In this document: one piece after another, positions 36,712 to 46,767 of the stretch
Position numbering within the stretch: position 1 is the first letter of the stretch
Layout: each line of letters begins with the position of its first letter
DNA from: Pseudomonas vancouverensis
GTDB lineage: Bacteria > Pseudomonadota > Gammaproteobacteria > Pseudomonadales > Pseudomonadaceae
Assembly (NCBI RefSeq): GCF_004348895.1
Contig: NZ_RRZK01000017.1
Span: 117,362 to 181,361, forward strand
DNA length: 64,000 nucleotides
Reading direction: 5' to 3'
Translations under genes and position numbers: made by a program
The notes under the pieces: generated by a model
Databases searched by the model: none
The model's input: only the letters and a program-made list of their open reading frames with translations
Told to the model about the DNA's origin: nothing

Positions 36712-36968
36712 AAACCCGGTGATTCCTTGCCTGCTCTGGCGGTTGCGCATGGTATCACCGGCCTCGCGCAGCGCTCAAGAAAGCCCACCTGGGTAGTTCA
36801 TCGTTTCAGGCTGTCGCCTGGCTGAACAGATCGTTAGCCAGACAAGTAAATGATCCGGGCGCTGCTACAGTTCAAGACAGCGATCAGGCCTTTCGCCAGC
36901 TTGTCAGGCGTTGACCGGGCCTCCTTTCTCTGCCGCACATCGCTATCGGCGTGTTCGAGTGAAAACCC

Positions 36969-38102
36969 ATGGAGAAACCCGGACGAGCAAAGGTCTTTCA
37001 GGCGCTTGCCGTGCTGCTGGTGGTGCTGCTCGCCGTGGCGCGGGGGTATTTCCTGCTGGCCAACCGTCATGCCGGCAAACCGCCGCCGCCCGCCGAGCCG
37101 GTGGCCGCTGTTGGCGTCAAGTTGCAGGATGTACCGGTGTACATCGATGCGCTGGGCACCGTCACCCCGACCCGCAGTGTCACGGTCATCAGCCAGGTTA
37201 ACGGCATTCTGGTTGCCGTCGAGTTCAAGGAAGGTCAGCAGGTGCGCAAGGGGCAAGTCATCGCCCGGATCGACGACCGCGAATTCAAGGCTCAGTTGGC
37301 CGTGGCCAAGGGCAACCTGGCCCATGACCAGGCGCTGTTGAGCAATGCGGTACGCGACCTCGCGCGTTATCGCGAGCTGATCAAGATCGGCTCCACCACC
37401 CAGCAAACCCTCGATACCCAGGCCTCCCTAGTGCAGCAACTGCAAGGCACAGTCGCCGCGGATCAGGGCAATGTGCAGAATCTGGAAGTCCAGTTGAGCT
37501 ACTGCACCATCACCTCACCGGTCGACGGTGTGGTCGGGCTGCGCCAGGTCGATCCAGGCAACTACGTGACCACCGCCAGCACCACCGGCATCGCCGTGAT
37601 TACCCAGATGACCCCGGCGACCGTGGTGTTCGCGGTGCCCGAGGATGATCTCGGCGCGATCAACCGAGCCATGAGCAAGGGCGTGGTGACGGTGCTCGCC
37701 TACGACCGCAATAAGCGCGACCTGTTGGCCAGCGGCAGCCTGCTGGCCCTGGATAATCAGGTCGACACCAGCACCGGCACGATCAAGGTCAAGGCGCAGT
37801 TCGACGATTCGGGCAAGGCGCTGTTCCCCAATCAGTTCGTCAACGCCAGGCTCAAGGCCGATACCCTGGTGCAGAACCCTGTGGTGCCGACCCGGGCCAT
37901 TCAGCACGGGAGCAAGGGCGATTTCCTGTTTGTGGTGCAGAGCCCCGGCAACAAGGTCAGTTTGCGCAACGTGAAAACCGGTCCGGCCACGGGCGATGTC
38001 TCGGCGATTCTCGACAATGGCGTGAAAGAAGGGGAGCAGGTGGTGACTGAGGGGGCGGACAAGCTCAATGATGGTTCATCGGTGAAGGTTGTCGCCCAGT
38101 AA
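36969..38102 (+). CDS. muxA: RND efflux periplasmic adaptor MuxA (MdtA-like)
   Basis: A 377-residue membrane fusion protein. The N-terminal hydrophobic anchor (about 10-30, LAVLLVVLLAVARGYFLLA) has no lipobox cysteine, so it is anchored by the helix. Lipoyl/barrel-sandwich halves flank a helical hairpin near 100-165, with VDGVVGLRQVDPGNYV and beta-barrel and membrane-proximal domains after it. It links the MuxB/MuxC pump to OpmB. The gene is the first of muxABC-opmB, the operon known from P. aeruginosa for novobiocin, aztreonam, tetracycline and macrolide efflux. muxB starts 14 bases after its stop. Confidence 0.92.
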   Translation: MEKPGRAKVFQALAVLLVVLLAVARGYFLLANRHAGKPPPPAEPVAAVGVKLQDVPVYIDALGTVTPTRSVTVISQVNGILVAVEFKEGQQVRKGQVIARIDDREFKAQLAVAKGNLAHDQALLSNAVRDLARYRELIKIGSTTQQTLDTQASLVQQLQGTVAADQGNVQNLEVQLSYCTITSPVDGVVGLRQVDPGNYVTTASTTGIAVITQMTPATVVFAVPEDDLGAINRAMSKGVVTVLAYDRNKRDLLASGSLLALDNQVDTSTGTIKVKAQFDDSGKALFPNQFVNARLKADTLVQNPVVPTRAIQHGSKGDFLFVVQSPGNKVSLRNVKTGPATGDVSAILDNGVKEGEQVVTEGADKLNDGSSVKVVAQ

Positions 38103-38115
38103 GGAGCTGCCTGCC

Positions 38116-41100
38116 ATGAACGTCTCGCGCCCCTTCATCGAACGCCCCGTGGCCACCAGCCTGCTGATGATTGCGGTATTGCTGCTGGGCCTGCTCGGTT
38201 ATCACCTGCTGTCAGTGTCGGCACTGCCGGAAGTCGATTACCCGACCATCCAGGTGTTCACCCAGTACCCCGGCGCCAGTCCCGAGGTGATCAGTTCGTC
38301 GATCACTGCACCCCTTGAACGTCAGCTCGGCGAGATGCCGGGGCTGAAGTCGATGAGCTCCACCAGCTCCGATGGCGCCTCGGTGGTCACCCTGCAATTC
38401 GATCTGTCATTGTCGCTGGACGTCGCCGAGCAGGAAGTGCAGGCCGCGATCAACGCGGCCGGCACCTTTCTCCCGGCGAACCTGCCGTACCCACCGGTGT
38501 ACAGCAAGGTCAACCCGGCCGATGCGCCCGTGCTGACCCTGTCTTTGACCTCCGACGTGTTGCCGCTGACCAAGGTCGAGGACCTGGCCGATACCCGGCT
38601 GGCGCAGAAAATCTCGCAGATCACCGGCGTTGGCCTGGTCACCCTCAGCGGTGGCCAGCGTCCGGCGGTGCGGGTCGAGGCCAACACCTCGGCGCTGAAT
38701 AATCTGGGATTGTCGCTGGACGATTTGCGCGCATCCCTGGGCACGGCCAACGTCAATCAGGCCAAGGGCAATATCGACGGCAAGTACCAGGCCTATTCCA
38801 TCGGCAGCAACGATCAGTTGCAGTCGGCCGAGGAATACCGCGACCTGGTGATTGCCTACAAGAACGGCGCACCGATTCGCCTGGCGCAGATCGCCTCGTC
38901 GACCCAGGGCCCGGAGAATCCGCGTCAGGCGGCCTGGACCGACAGCACGCCGTCGATTGTCCTCAACATTCAGCGCCAGCCCGGCGCCAACGTGATCGAT
39001 GTCGTCGACCGCGTGCAAAAACTCTTGCCCACCTTGCGCGCCAGCCTGCCGGCCACCCTCAAGGTGGCTGTGCTCACCGACCGCACCCAGACCATCCGCG
39101 CGTCGGTGGTCGATGTGCAGTTCGAGCTGGGCGTGGCGGTGCTGCTGGTGGTGATCGTGATTTTCCTGTTCCTGCGCAACATCGCCGCCACCATCATCCC
39201 GGCGGTGACCGTGCCGCTGACGCTGATCGGCACCCTGGCAGTGGCCTATGGGCTGGGGTTTTCCCTGAACAACCTGACGCTGATGGCGCTGACCATCGCC
39301 ATCGGCTTCGTGGTCGATGACGCCATTGTCATGATCGAAAACATCACCCGCTACATCGAGGCCGGTGATTCGCCGATGGAGGCCGCACTCAAGGGCTCTG
39401 AACAGATCGGCTTCACCATCATCTCGCTGTCGATTGCCTTGATCGCGGTGATGATCCCGCTCTTGTTCATGGGCGATGTGGTCGGGCGGCTGTTTCGTGA
39501 ATTCGCCATGACGGTGGCGGTGACCATCGTCATCTCCGCACTGATTTCCCTGACGCTGACGCCGATGATGTGTTCGCGCATGCTCAAGCCGAAACAGGCC
39601 GAGCGCCGCGTCGACTTTTTCGACCGCATCAACCGCTACTACGTCAAAGGCCTCGACTGGGTGTTGCTGCACCGTGGCCTGACCCTGATCTCGGTGGTGC
39701 TGACCGCGGCCCTGACCCTGCTGATCATCGTGATCATGCCCAAGGGCTTTTTTCCCGAGCAGGATACGGGGTTGATCCAGGGCATCTCCCAGGCGGCGCC
39801 GACAATCTCCTTCCAGCAGATGCAGATTGAACAGCAGCGGCTGGCCGCGCGCATCCTCAAGGACCCGGCGGTGGCGAGCCTGTCGTCCTTTGTCGGCATC
39901 GACCAGACCAACCCGACGATCAACCAGGGCAATCTGCTGATCAACCTCAAACCCCATGGCGAACGTGACAGCAGTGCCGTGGTGATTCGCCGCTTGTCCG
40001 ATGCCAATGCCGACGACGCCGGGATTCGCCTGTACCTGCACAGCGTGCAGGATTTGACCCTCGACGCCACGGTGTCGACCACCAGTTACCGCCTCGGCTT
40101 GCAGGCTACCGACCCTGATGAGCTGGAAAAGTGGACCACCAAACTGCTCGCGGCGATCAAGCAGGACCCGATGTTCACCGATGTGCAGAGTCAGGCGATG
40201 CAGTTCGGCAATCAGATCCAGCTCACCTTCGACCGCGCCACCGCTTCGCGCCTGGGCGTCACCCCACAGGCCATTGATGACGTGCTGTACGACGCCTTTG
40301 GCCAGCGCCAGGTGTCGACCATCTACACCCAGCTCAACCAGTATCACGTGGTCATTGCCACCGATCATCCACCGCACAACCTTGCTGATCTGCTGACCGG
40401 GCTCTACGTCAATATTCCAGCCGGCGGTGTTGCGCCCTTGTCGAGCATGGCCACCCTGCAGGTGATTCGCGCGCCGGTCACCCTCAATCGGCTGGGGCAG
40501 TTCCCCTATGCCGACGTCTCGTTCAACCTCGCCCCCGGCCAGACCCTCGGTGCCGCCGTGACCCGGCTCAAGGACATCGAAGCCCAGGCCGGGCTGCCGC
40601 TGTCGGTGCAGGCCAACCTCGAGGGTGCGGCGGCAACGTTCGAGGCGTCGTTGTCCAATCAGGTGTTCCTGGTGTTGGCGGCGGTGGTCGTGGTCTACCT
40701 GATGCTGGGGATTCTCTACGAGAGCTTCGTGCATCCGGTGACGATTTTGTCGACGCTGCTGTCCGCCGCACTCGGCGCATTGCTGGCGTTGCTGATCACC
40801 GGTACGCAGTTCGACATCATCGGCCTGATCGGTATCGTGCTGCTGATTGGCATCGTGATGAAGAACGGCATCATGATGGTCGACTTCGCTCTGGAACTGG
40901 AGCGCAAGGGCGGCATGGACCCGGTGACCGCGATTCGTCAGGCCGCCGAGTTGCGCTTCCGGCCGATCCTGATGACGAGCATGGCGTCGCTGTTTGGCGC
41001 GGTGCCCTTGGCGCTGGGGACGGGGATCGGCTCTGAGTTAAGGCACCCGCTGGGTATCGCGATCATCGGCGGGCTGATGTTGAGCCAGTTGCTCACGTTG

Positions 41101-41196
41101 TTTTCGACACCGGTGATTTTCCTCGCCATGCACGGTCTGGAGCAGCGGTTCAGCCGGCGCGAGCCGGTGCTCGAGGCGTACCGCGATGAACCTTAG
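38116..41196 (+). CDS. muxB: RND multidrug efflux transporter MuxB (MdtB-like)
   Basis: The 1026-residue inner-membrane RND protein has 12 spans with two large periplasmic loops. The TM4 proton-relay region is FVVDDAIVMIENI near 405-417. AAGGAG precedes ATG 38116, and the N-terminus MNVSRPFIERPVAT is typical. In MdtBC/MuxBC systems two different RND subunits form a heterotrimer, and muxC follows directly, overlapping the muxB end by 11 bases. The pump expels a broad range of antibiotics and detergents in Pseudomonas. Confidence 0.95.
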   Translation: MNVSRPFIERPVATSLLMIAVLLLGLLGYHLLSVSALPEVDYPTIQVFTQYPGASPEVISSSITAPLERQLGEMPGLKSMSSTSSDGASVVTLQFDLSLSLDVAEQEVQAAINAAGTFLPANLPYPPVYSKVNPADAPVLTLSLTSDVLPLTKVEDLADTRLAQKISQITGVGLVTLSGGQRPAVRVEANTSALNNLGLSLDDLRASLGTANVNQAKGNIDGKYQAYSIGSNDQLQSAEEYRDLVIAYKNGAPIRLAQIASSTQGPENPRQAAWTDSTPSIVLNIQRQPGANVIDVVDRVQKLLPTLRASLPATLKVAVLTDRTQTIRASVVDVQFELGVAVLLVVIVIFLFLRNIAATIIPAVTVPLTLIGTLAVAYGLGFSLNNLTLMALTIAIGFVVDDAIVMIENITRYIEAGDSPMEAALKGSEQIGFTIISLSIALIAVMIPLLFMGDVVGRLFREFAMTVAVTIVISALISLTLTPMMCSRMLKPKQAERRVDFFDRINRYYVKGLDWVLLHRGLTLISVVLTAALTLLIIVIMPKGFFPEQDTGLIQGISQAAPTISFQQMQIEQQRLAARILKDPAVASLSSFVGIDQTNPTINQGNLLINLKPHGERDSSAVVIRRLSDANADDAGIRLYLHSVQDLTLDATVSTTSYRLGLQATDPDELEKWTTKLLAAIKQDPMFTDVQSQAMQFGNQIQLTFDRATASRLGVTPQAIDDVLYDAFGQRQVSTIYTQLNQYHVVIATDHPPHNLADLLTGLYVNIPAGGVAPLSSMATLQVIRAPVTLNRLGQFPYADVSFNLAPGQTLGAAVTRLKDIEAQAGLPLSVQANLEGAAATFEASLSNQVFLVLAAVVVVYLMLGILYESFVHPVTILSTLLSAALGALLALLITGTQFDIIGLIGIVLLIGIVMKNGIMMVDFALELERKGGMDPVTAIRQAAELRFRPILMTSMASLFGAVPLALGTGIGSELRHPLGIAIIGGLMLSQLLTLFSTPVIFLAMHGLEQRFSRREPVLEAYRDEP

Positions 41197-44100
41197 CGCG
41201 CCGTTCATCCAGCGTCCCATTGCGACCACCTTGCTGGCGGTCGGGGTGGCGCTGTTCGGCGTGCTGGCCTTCAACCTGCTGCCGGTGGCGCCGCTGCCTG
41301 AGGTGGATTTCCCGACCATCAGCGTGCGCGCTTCTTTGCCGGGGGCCGATCCGAGCACTGTGGCGTCATCGGTGGCAACGCCCCTGGAACGTCAGTTCGG
41401 GCAAATCGCCGGGGTCACCGAGATGACCTCGTCCAGCTCCCTCGGCGCGACGCGCATCACCCTGCAGTTCGACCTCAACCGCGACATCGACGGCGCCGCC
41501 CGGGACGTACAGGCCGCCATCAACGCGGCGCGCAGCAACCTGCCCAGCGACCTGTCCGGTAACCCGACCTACCGCAAGGTCAACCCGGCGGACTCACCGA
41601 TCCTGATCCTCAGCCTGACCTCCGACACCGCCACCCGTGGGCAAATGTACGACGTGGCCTCGACCCTGCTGGAGCAGCGGCTGTTGCAGACCTCCGGGGT
41701 CGGTGACGTGACGGTCGGCGGCGCGGCGTTGCCGGCGGTGCGAGTTGAACTCAACCCGGACCGCCTCAATCGCTACAACACCAGCCTGGAGCAGGTGCGT
41801 CAGGTGATTCAGGCGTCCAACGTCAACCTGCCCAAAGGCACGGTGTCCCTGGGCGATCAGTCCTATGGCCTGAAAGCCAACGACATGCTCTATGAGGGCG
41901 CGGACTACGGCCCGCTGGTGGTCAAGCAGAACAACGGCGATCTGGTGCGGATTGCCGACCTGGGCGACGTCACCGAGGACGTCGAGGACCTGCGCAACTT
42001 TGGCCTGTCCAACGGCAAGCCGGCGGTGCTGCTGGTGGTATTCAAGCAACCGGGGGCCAATGTCATCGACACCGTGGATGCGGTGAAGGCCGACCTGCCG
42101 TTCCTGCAAAGCTCGATCCCCTCCTCGATCAGGATCAACACGCTGATGGACCGCACCACCACCATTCGCGCATCGCTACGGGATGTCGAGCTGACGCTGG
42201 TGATCTCGATCCTGCTGGTGACCCTGGTGACCTTTGCGTTTTTCCGCGACTGGCGCAGCACTCTGGTGCCGGCCATCGTCGTGCCGTTGTCGCTGCTTGG
42301 CACCTTTGGCGCGATGTATTTTCTCGGCTACAGCCTGAACAACCTGTCGTTGATGGCGCTGACCATTTCCACCGGTTTTGTCGTGGACGACGCGATAGTG
42401 GTGGTCGAAAACATCATGCGCCATCTGGAGAAGGGTGAAAGTCGTTTGCAAGCGGCGCTGGCCGGGGCGCGGGAAGTCGGTTTCACGGTGATGACCATCA
42501 GTGTCTCGTTGGTGGCGGTGTTCATCCCGCTGTTGCTGATGGGCGGGATAGTGGGGCGGCTGTTCCGTGAGTTTTCCATTTCGCTGTCGGTGGCGATCGT
42601 GATCTCGATGGTGGTGTCGTTGACCGTGACACCGATGTTGTCCAGTGTGCTGCTGCGCACCAAAGAGCAGGCCGCCAGCGCCGAAGAACACCCGGACTCG
42701 CGTTTTCACCGATTCTACGACCGCACCTTGAGCTGGGTCATCGAGCATTCGTTCCTGATGGGCCTGACCACCTTGCTGGTGATCGTGCTGGCGTGCGTGC
42801 TGTACGTGCTGGTGCCCAAGGGCTTCTTCCCGCAGGAAGACACCGGGCGCATGTCCGGCAGCATCATCGCCGCCCAGAGCATTTCCTTCGGCGCGATCCA
42901 GACGAACTTCAGCGAGATCAACCGCAAGGTCCTGGGCAACCCGAATGTGCAGACGGTCGGCGGTTTTGTCGGCGGTGGCGGCGGGATCGGCGGCGCGGTC
43001 AACAGTGCGCAACTGTTCATTACCCTCAAGCCGTTGGCGGAGCGCAAGGACGGCGCCGATCAGGTCATGGCCCAGGTGCGCAAGACCCTGGGTGACATGC
43101 CGGGCACCCGCCTGTATTTGCAATCGGCCCAGGACATCACTGTCGGCGGTCGGCAGAGCGGGGCGCAGTACCAGTACACCATGACCGCCGACGACCAGAG
43201 CACGCTGGACGAATGGGTGCCCAAGGTGGTGGACGTGTTGCACACCTTGCCGCAGCTGACCGACATCAACACCGATCAGCAGGACAACAGCCTGATGGCC
43301 AGCGTGACGGTCAATCGCGACGAAGCGGCGCGTCTGGGGGTGAGCATGTCGGCCATTGACCAGACGCTGTACGACGCATTCGGCCAGCGCCAGGTGTCGA
43401 CGATCTACCGTGCTGCCAACCAGTATCACGTGGTCATGGAAGTGGCGCCGTCGTACTGGTCCGACCCCGGGGCACTCAAGGGGATTTACCTGCCGGTGGG
43501 CGCTCTGGCCGCCACCGCCAAGGGTGCCGGGGCGAAGCCCGATCTCGGCGCCAGGGCCAATCAGACGCTGGTACCGCTGTCGGCAGTGGCCGATTTTTCA
43601 GTGGGACGCACGGCGATTTCCATCAGCCACCAAGGCACTTTTCCGGCGGTGACGGCCTCGTTCAACCTGGCCCCCGGTGTGTCCATCGGCCAGGCCACGG
43701 CACTGGTGGACAACGCGGTGGCGCAGTTGCGCATGCCGGCCAGTATCGTCGGCCAGTTTGCCGGCACGGCGCAGGTATTCCAGTCGTCGGTGGCCAACGA
43801 GCCGCTGCTGATCGTTGCGGCGCTGCTGTCGGTGTACGTTGTACTGGGCATGCTCTACGAAAGCCTGGTGCACCCGTTGACGATCCTGTCGACCTTGCCA
43901 TCCGCCGGCGTCGGCGCCTTGATCGCCTTGCTGCTGACCGGCACCGAGCTGTCGATCATCGCCTTGGTCGGGGTGATTTTGCTGATCGGTATCGTCAAGA
44001 AGAACGCCATCATGATGATCGACTTCGCCATCACCGAGCGCCGCGAGTTCGGCCTGAGTGCCAAGGAAGCGATTCATCGCGCCTGCCTGATTCGTTTCCG

Positions 44101-44308
44101 GCCGATCATGATGACCACCCTGGCGGCGATCCTCGGCGCCTTGCCGCTGGTACTGGGCAGCGGTTATGGCTCGGAGCTGCGCCGGCCGCTGGGTATCTCG
44201 ATCATCGGCGGCCTGGCCTTCAGTCAGTTGCTCACGCTTTACACAACCCCGGTGATCTACCTCTGGCTCGACCGGGCGTCCGGGCGCTTGCGCAGGAGAA
44301 CAGCATGA
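41186..44308 (+). CDS. muxC: RND multidrug efflux transporter MuxC (MdtC-like)
   Basis: The 1040-residue second RND subunit begins MNLSAPFIQRPIATT and is related to MuxB by duplication. The TM4 relay is FVVDDAIVVVENIMRH near 398-413, and the C-terminal GVILLIGIVKKNAIMMIDF motif is intact. The start lies within the end of muxB (11-base overlap) and the stop overlaps the opmB start (ATGA), so the operon is translationally coupled. It assembles with MuxB, MuxA and OpmB. There is no sign of frameshift or truncation. Confidence 0.95.
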   Translation: MNLSAPFIQRPIATTLLAVGVALFGVLAFNLLPVAPLPEVDFPTISVRASLPGADPSTVASSVATPLERQFGQIAGVTEMTSSSSLGATRITLQFDLNRDIDGAARDVQAAINAARSNLPSDLSGNPTYRKVNPADSPILILSLTSDTATRGQMYDVASTLLEQRLLQTSGVGDVTVGGAALPAVRVELNPDRLNRYNTSLEQVRQVIQASNVNLPKGTVSLGDQSYGLKANDMLYEGADYGPLVVKQNNGDLVRIADLGDVTEDVEDLRNFGLSNGKPAVLLVVFKQPGANVIDTVDAVKADLPFLQSSIPSSIRINTLMDRTTTIRASLRDVELTLVISILLVTLVTFAFFRDWRSTLVPAIVVPLSLLGTFGAMYFLGYSLNNLSLMALTISTGFVVDDAIVVVENIMRHLEKGESRLQAALAGAREVGFTVMTISVSLVAVFIPLLLMGGIVGRLFREFSISLSVAIVISMVVSLTVTPMLSSVLLRTKEQAASAEEHPDSRFHRFYDRTLSWVIEHSFLMGLTTLLVIVLACVLYVLVPKGFFPQEDTGRMSGSIIAAQSISFGAIQTNFSEINRKVLGNPNVQTVGGFVGGGGGIGGAVNSAQLFITLKPLAERKDGADQVMAQVRKTLGDMPGTRLYLQSAQDITVGGRQSGAQYQYTMTADDQSTLDEWVPKVVDVLHTLPQLTDINTDQQDNSLMASVTVNRDEAARLGVSMSAIDQTLYDAFGQRQVSTIYRAANQYHVVMEVAPSYWSDPGALKGIYLPVGALAATAKGAGAKPDLGARANQTLVPLSAVADFSVGRTAISISHQGTFPAVTASFNLAPGVSIGQATALVDNAVAQLRMPASIVGQFAGTAQVFQSSVANEPLLIVAALLSVYVVLGMLYESLVHPLTILSTLPSAGVGALIALLLTGTELSIIALVGVILLIGIVKKNAIMMIDFAITERREFGLSAKEAIHRACLIRFRPIMMTTLAAILGALPLVLGSGYGSELRRPLGISIIGGLAFSQLLTLYTTPVIYLWLDRASGRLRRRTA

Positions 44309-45843
44309 AACAACACAAACCTCCTGTAGGAGCGAGCATGCTCGCGATTTCGCTGTGTCATTCAACCAGGATAGTGACTGACCTGTTGCTTTCCCGAGCC
44401 GGCTCGCTGCTGCAGTTGCTCCTGATGGGCCTCATGTTGAGCAGCTGCATGGTCGGCCCCGACTACCAGAAACCGGACATCGAACTGCCGCAAACTTTCA
44501 AGGAGGGCAGTCAGTGGCAACGGGCGCAGGCTAATCCTCAGGGTGCACTGGACAGCCAATGGTGGCTGGCCTATCAGGACCCGATTCTCAATGAGCTGAT
44601 CCAGCGTTCAGCCAGCGCCAACCAGTCGATCATTGCCGCCGAAGCGGCCTATCGCCTGGCGCAGGCGCAAGTGGCGTCGAGTCGCGCCGGGCTGTGGCCG
44701 ACCGTGGGTGTTGGTCTGTCCGCCGCGCGGGGTGAGGGCGGCGGCGCCAGTGGCAGTACCACCAGTGGCTTGACCGGCAACAGCAGCGGCACCATCGAAC
44801 AAACGGTCAGCGCCACCCTGAGCGCCAGTTGGGAACCGGATCTGTGGGGCCAGGTGCGGCGTGGCATCGAATCGAGCCAGGCCTCCCTGCAATCGTCCGA
44901 TGCACTGCTGGCCGGGGTGCGTCTGTCCATCGGTGCGAGTGTGGCGACCAATTACCTGGGGCTGCGGCAACTGGACATCGACATCGACCTGTTGCAACAG
45001 CAGCAGACCATCAATCAACAGTTGTTGGAGATGGTTCAGGCACAAACCGTTCAAGGCACGGCCACCAACGATCAATTGCTGGTGGCCCAGGACCAATTGA
45101 GCAGCGTGATCACCAACCTGCAAACGGCACAGCGCTCGCGGGAGCAATTCGAACATGCCCTGGCAGTGCTGGTGGGCGTGGCGCCGGCGCAGTTCAATCT
45201 GCCGGCCACGGCGGATTACCGTTTTACCCTGCCGATGCCGCCACCAACGCTGCCGTCGAGTCTGTTGCTGCGCCGTCCGGACGTGGTCTCGGCCGAGCGT
45301 CTGGCGGCCGCAGCCAATGCCCGTATTGGCGTGGCTGAAGCGGCGTTCTTTCCCACCCTGAACCTGACGGCCGAGGGCGGCTATCGCGGCAGTGCGTTCG
45401 GTGGCCTGTTCGCCTTGCCCAACCGTATCTGGACCCTGGGCCCGGCGCTGGCGGAAACCATTTTCGACGGCGGTGCCCGGGAAGCGGCGAAACAGCAGGC
45501 CCAGGCCAGCTACGATCAAGACGTGGCCAATTATCGGGGAACGGTGCTGGGGGCCTTGCAGAACGTTGAAGACAATCTGTCTGCGATCAATCACCTGCAC
45601 GCCCAGGCCAGTGCCTACGAGCAGATGTACCAGCGCAATCAGCAGTTGTTTGGCAGTACGCAGGCGCAAAAGCACGCGGGGACAGTCAGCCAGCAATCGG
45701 TATTGACCCAGCAACTGGTGTTGCTGCAAGCCGAGCAGAACTGGCGCGACACCCAGGGTTTGCTCAGTCAGGGCAGCGTTGCGTTGTTCCAGAGCCTGGG
45801 CGGAGGCTGGCAAGAACACAGCGCCGCTCAGGCCGGGCGCTGA
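44305..45843 (+). CDS. opmB: Outer-membrane efflux channel OpmB (NodT/TolC-like lipoprotein) with N-terminal REPIN
   Basis: A 512-residue outer-membrane factor of the NodT family. The lipobox LMLSSC places the lipidated Cys at about residue 48; two OEP domains follow (about 105-290 and 310-500, with SAERLAAAANARIGVAEAAF). GCAGGAGAAC precedes the ATG, which overlaps the muxC stop. Residues 6-37 are encoded by REP sequence: PPVGASMLAIS is the forward REP, and SRAGSLLQ derives from a degenerate reverse copy. Normal NodT-type signal peptides are about 20 residues long, so the 47-residue leader is anomalous. Internal ATGs at 44338 and 44425 could also serve as starts. The channel completes the MuxABC pump. 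Confidence 0.9.
   Translation: MKQHKPPVGASMLAISLCHSTRIVTDLLLSRAGSLLQLLLMGLMLSSCMVGPDYQKPDIELPQTFKEGSQWQRAQANPQGALDSQWWLAYQDPILNELIQRSASANQSIIAAEAAYRLAQAQVASSRAGLWPTVGVGLSAARGEGGGASGSTTSGLTGNSSGTIEQTVSATLSASWEPDLWGQVRRGIESSQASLQSSDALLAGVRLSIGASVATNYLGLRQLDIDIDLLQQQQTINQQLLEMVQAQTVQGTATNDQLLVAQDQLSSVITNLQTAQRSREQFEHALAVLVGVAPAQFNLPATADYRFTLPMPPPTLPSSLLLRRPDVVSAERLAAAANARIGVAEAAFFPTLNLTAEGGYRGSAFGGLFALPNRIWTLGPALAETIFDGGAREAAKQQAQASYDQDVANYRGTVLGALQNVEDNLSAINHLHAQASAYEQMYQRNQQLFGSTQAQKHAGTVSQQSVLTQQLVLLQAEQNWRDTQGLLSQGSVALFQSLGGGWQEHSAAQAGR
44323..44415. repeat. REPIN inside the opmB signal-peptide coding region
   Basis: CCTGTAGGAGCGAGCATGCT (44323-44342, continuing CGCGAT) is a forward REP. 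CCCGAGCCGGCTCGCTGCTG (44393-44412) is a degenerate reverse copy. Both are read in frame without stop codons, beginning six codons after the opmB start. Confidence 0.8.
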
Positions 45844-45867
45844 GGTCGCTGTCATGCGCTGGAAAGC

Positions 45868-46767
45868 TCAAGCGCCGCTCAAGCCCTTGATCAGCAGGTC
45901 CACGTAACCTTCCAGTTCGGCGACCGGTTCTTCGCCATCGGTACTTAACACCAACAGGCTGCTGCCCGATTCCGCCACCGCCGCCTTGAGCGCATCCGAC
46001 GGTTGCCGATGGTGCAGCACCACTGCAATGTTGTTGTCCTTGAGGGTCGCGGTCAGTTGTTTGAGGGCTTCAGGTGTCCACTCGGCATCCGGCCGTGTAT
46101 CGACGCCGATCAGCTCCAGGTTGAGGCTGCCGATCAGGTAGCCGAAGTGATCGCTCAGGCTCATCACACTGAGGTTGTCGGCGCTGGCCAATCGCGCCTC
46201 GCTGGCGGCGCTGAGCTTGAGCAAACGCTGTTTCAGCGTTGCCAGGTTGCTGTCGATTGTTGCCTTGGCGTCCGGGGCCAGGCGCACCAGATCCGCCGCC
46301 ATCACATCGGCCATGCGCCCCATGTTGTTGCTGGACAACCATGGCTGGCTGCTCAAACCATCGACCTTGTTGCCGGGCTGCACGGCAATGCCGGGCAGGG
46401 CGCCGTCCACCGGCCGCGCGGCGTCGACTTCGACGATGCGGATGTTGCTGCGCCGTGAGATCGGATACAGCGGATCGTCCGGCCACAGCGAACGCAGGCC
46501 GATCACGGCATCGGCGTCGGTCGCCAATCTGGCCAGTGCCGGAGCACCTCGGCCGGTGAAGTAGGCGGTCTGACGGCTGCCCGGCAGATTGGCGGGTGCG
46601 GCGCGTTCGAGGCGGACATCGGTGCCTTTGAGCAACACCTCACCGAGACCGTAGGTGATCGGCAGCGACGCCAGGACACGCAAGGGCTTGCTGTCGGCGG
46701 CAACGCCTGTGGTGGTGAGCGCGCACAGGGCAATCGCCAGGCTCAGTTGACGCAGAGAAAATGACAT
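45868..46767 (-). CDS. fpvF: Periplasmic substrate-binding protein FpvF
   Basis: A 299-residue exported protein. The signal peptide (about 1-24) ends in GVAAD, followed by a cluster A-I-type metal/siderophore-binding fold: LRVLASLPITYGLGEVLL at the start, GLSSQPWLSSNNMG in the middle and DHFGYLIGSL near 207. The metal-binding His positions of true ZnuA proteins are not all present. It corresponds to FpvF, the last gene of fpvGHJK-CDEF in P. aeruginosa, whose product binds pyoverdine and, with FpvC, aids periplasmic iron handling. Its ATG follows the fpvE TAA immediately. Confidence 0.83.
   Translation of the reverse strand: MSFSLRQLSLAIALCALTTTGVAADSKPLRVLASLPITYGLGEVLLKGTDVRLERAAPANLPGSRQTAYFTGRGAPALARLATDADAVIGLRSLWPDDPLYPISRRSNIRIVEVDAARPVDGALPGIAVQPGNKVDGLSSQPWLSSNNMGRMADVMAADLVRLAPDAKATIDSNLATLKQRLLKLSAASEARLASADNLSVMSLSDHFGYLIGSLNLELIGVDTRPDAEWTPEALKQLTATLKDNNIAVVLHHRQPSDALKAAVAESGSSLLVLSTDGEEPVAELEGYVDLLIKGLSGA

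Noticed and set aside
38407..40734. Long (775-codon) reading frame on the minus strand inside muxB
   Set aside because: It mirrors the codon bias of muxB in high-GC DNA, is rich in His, Gln and Arg and resembles no protein family; muxB is certain on the other strand.
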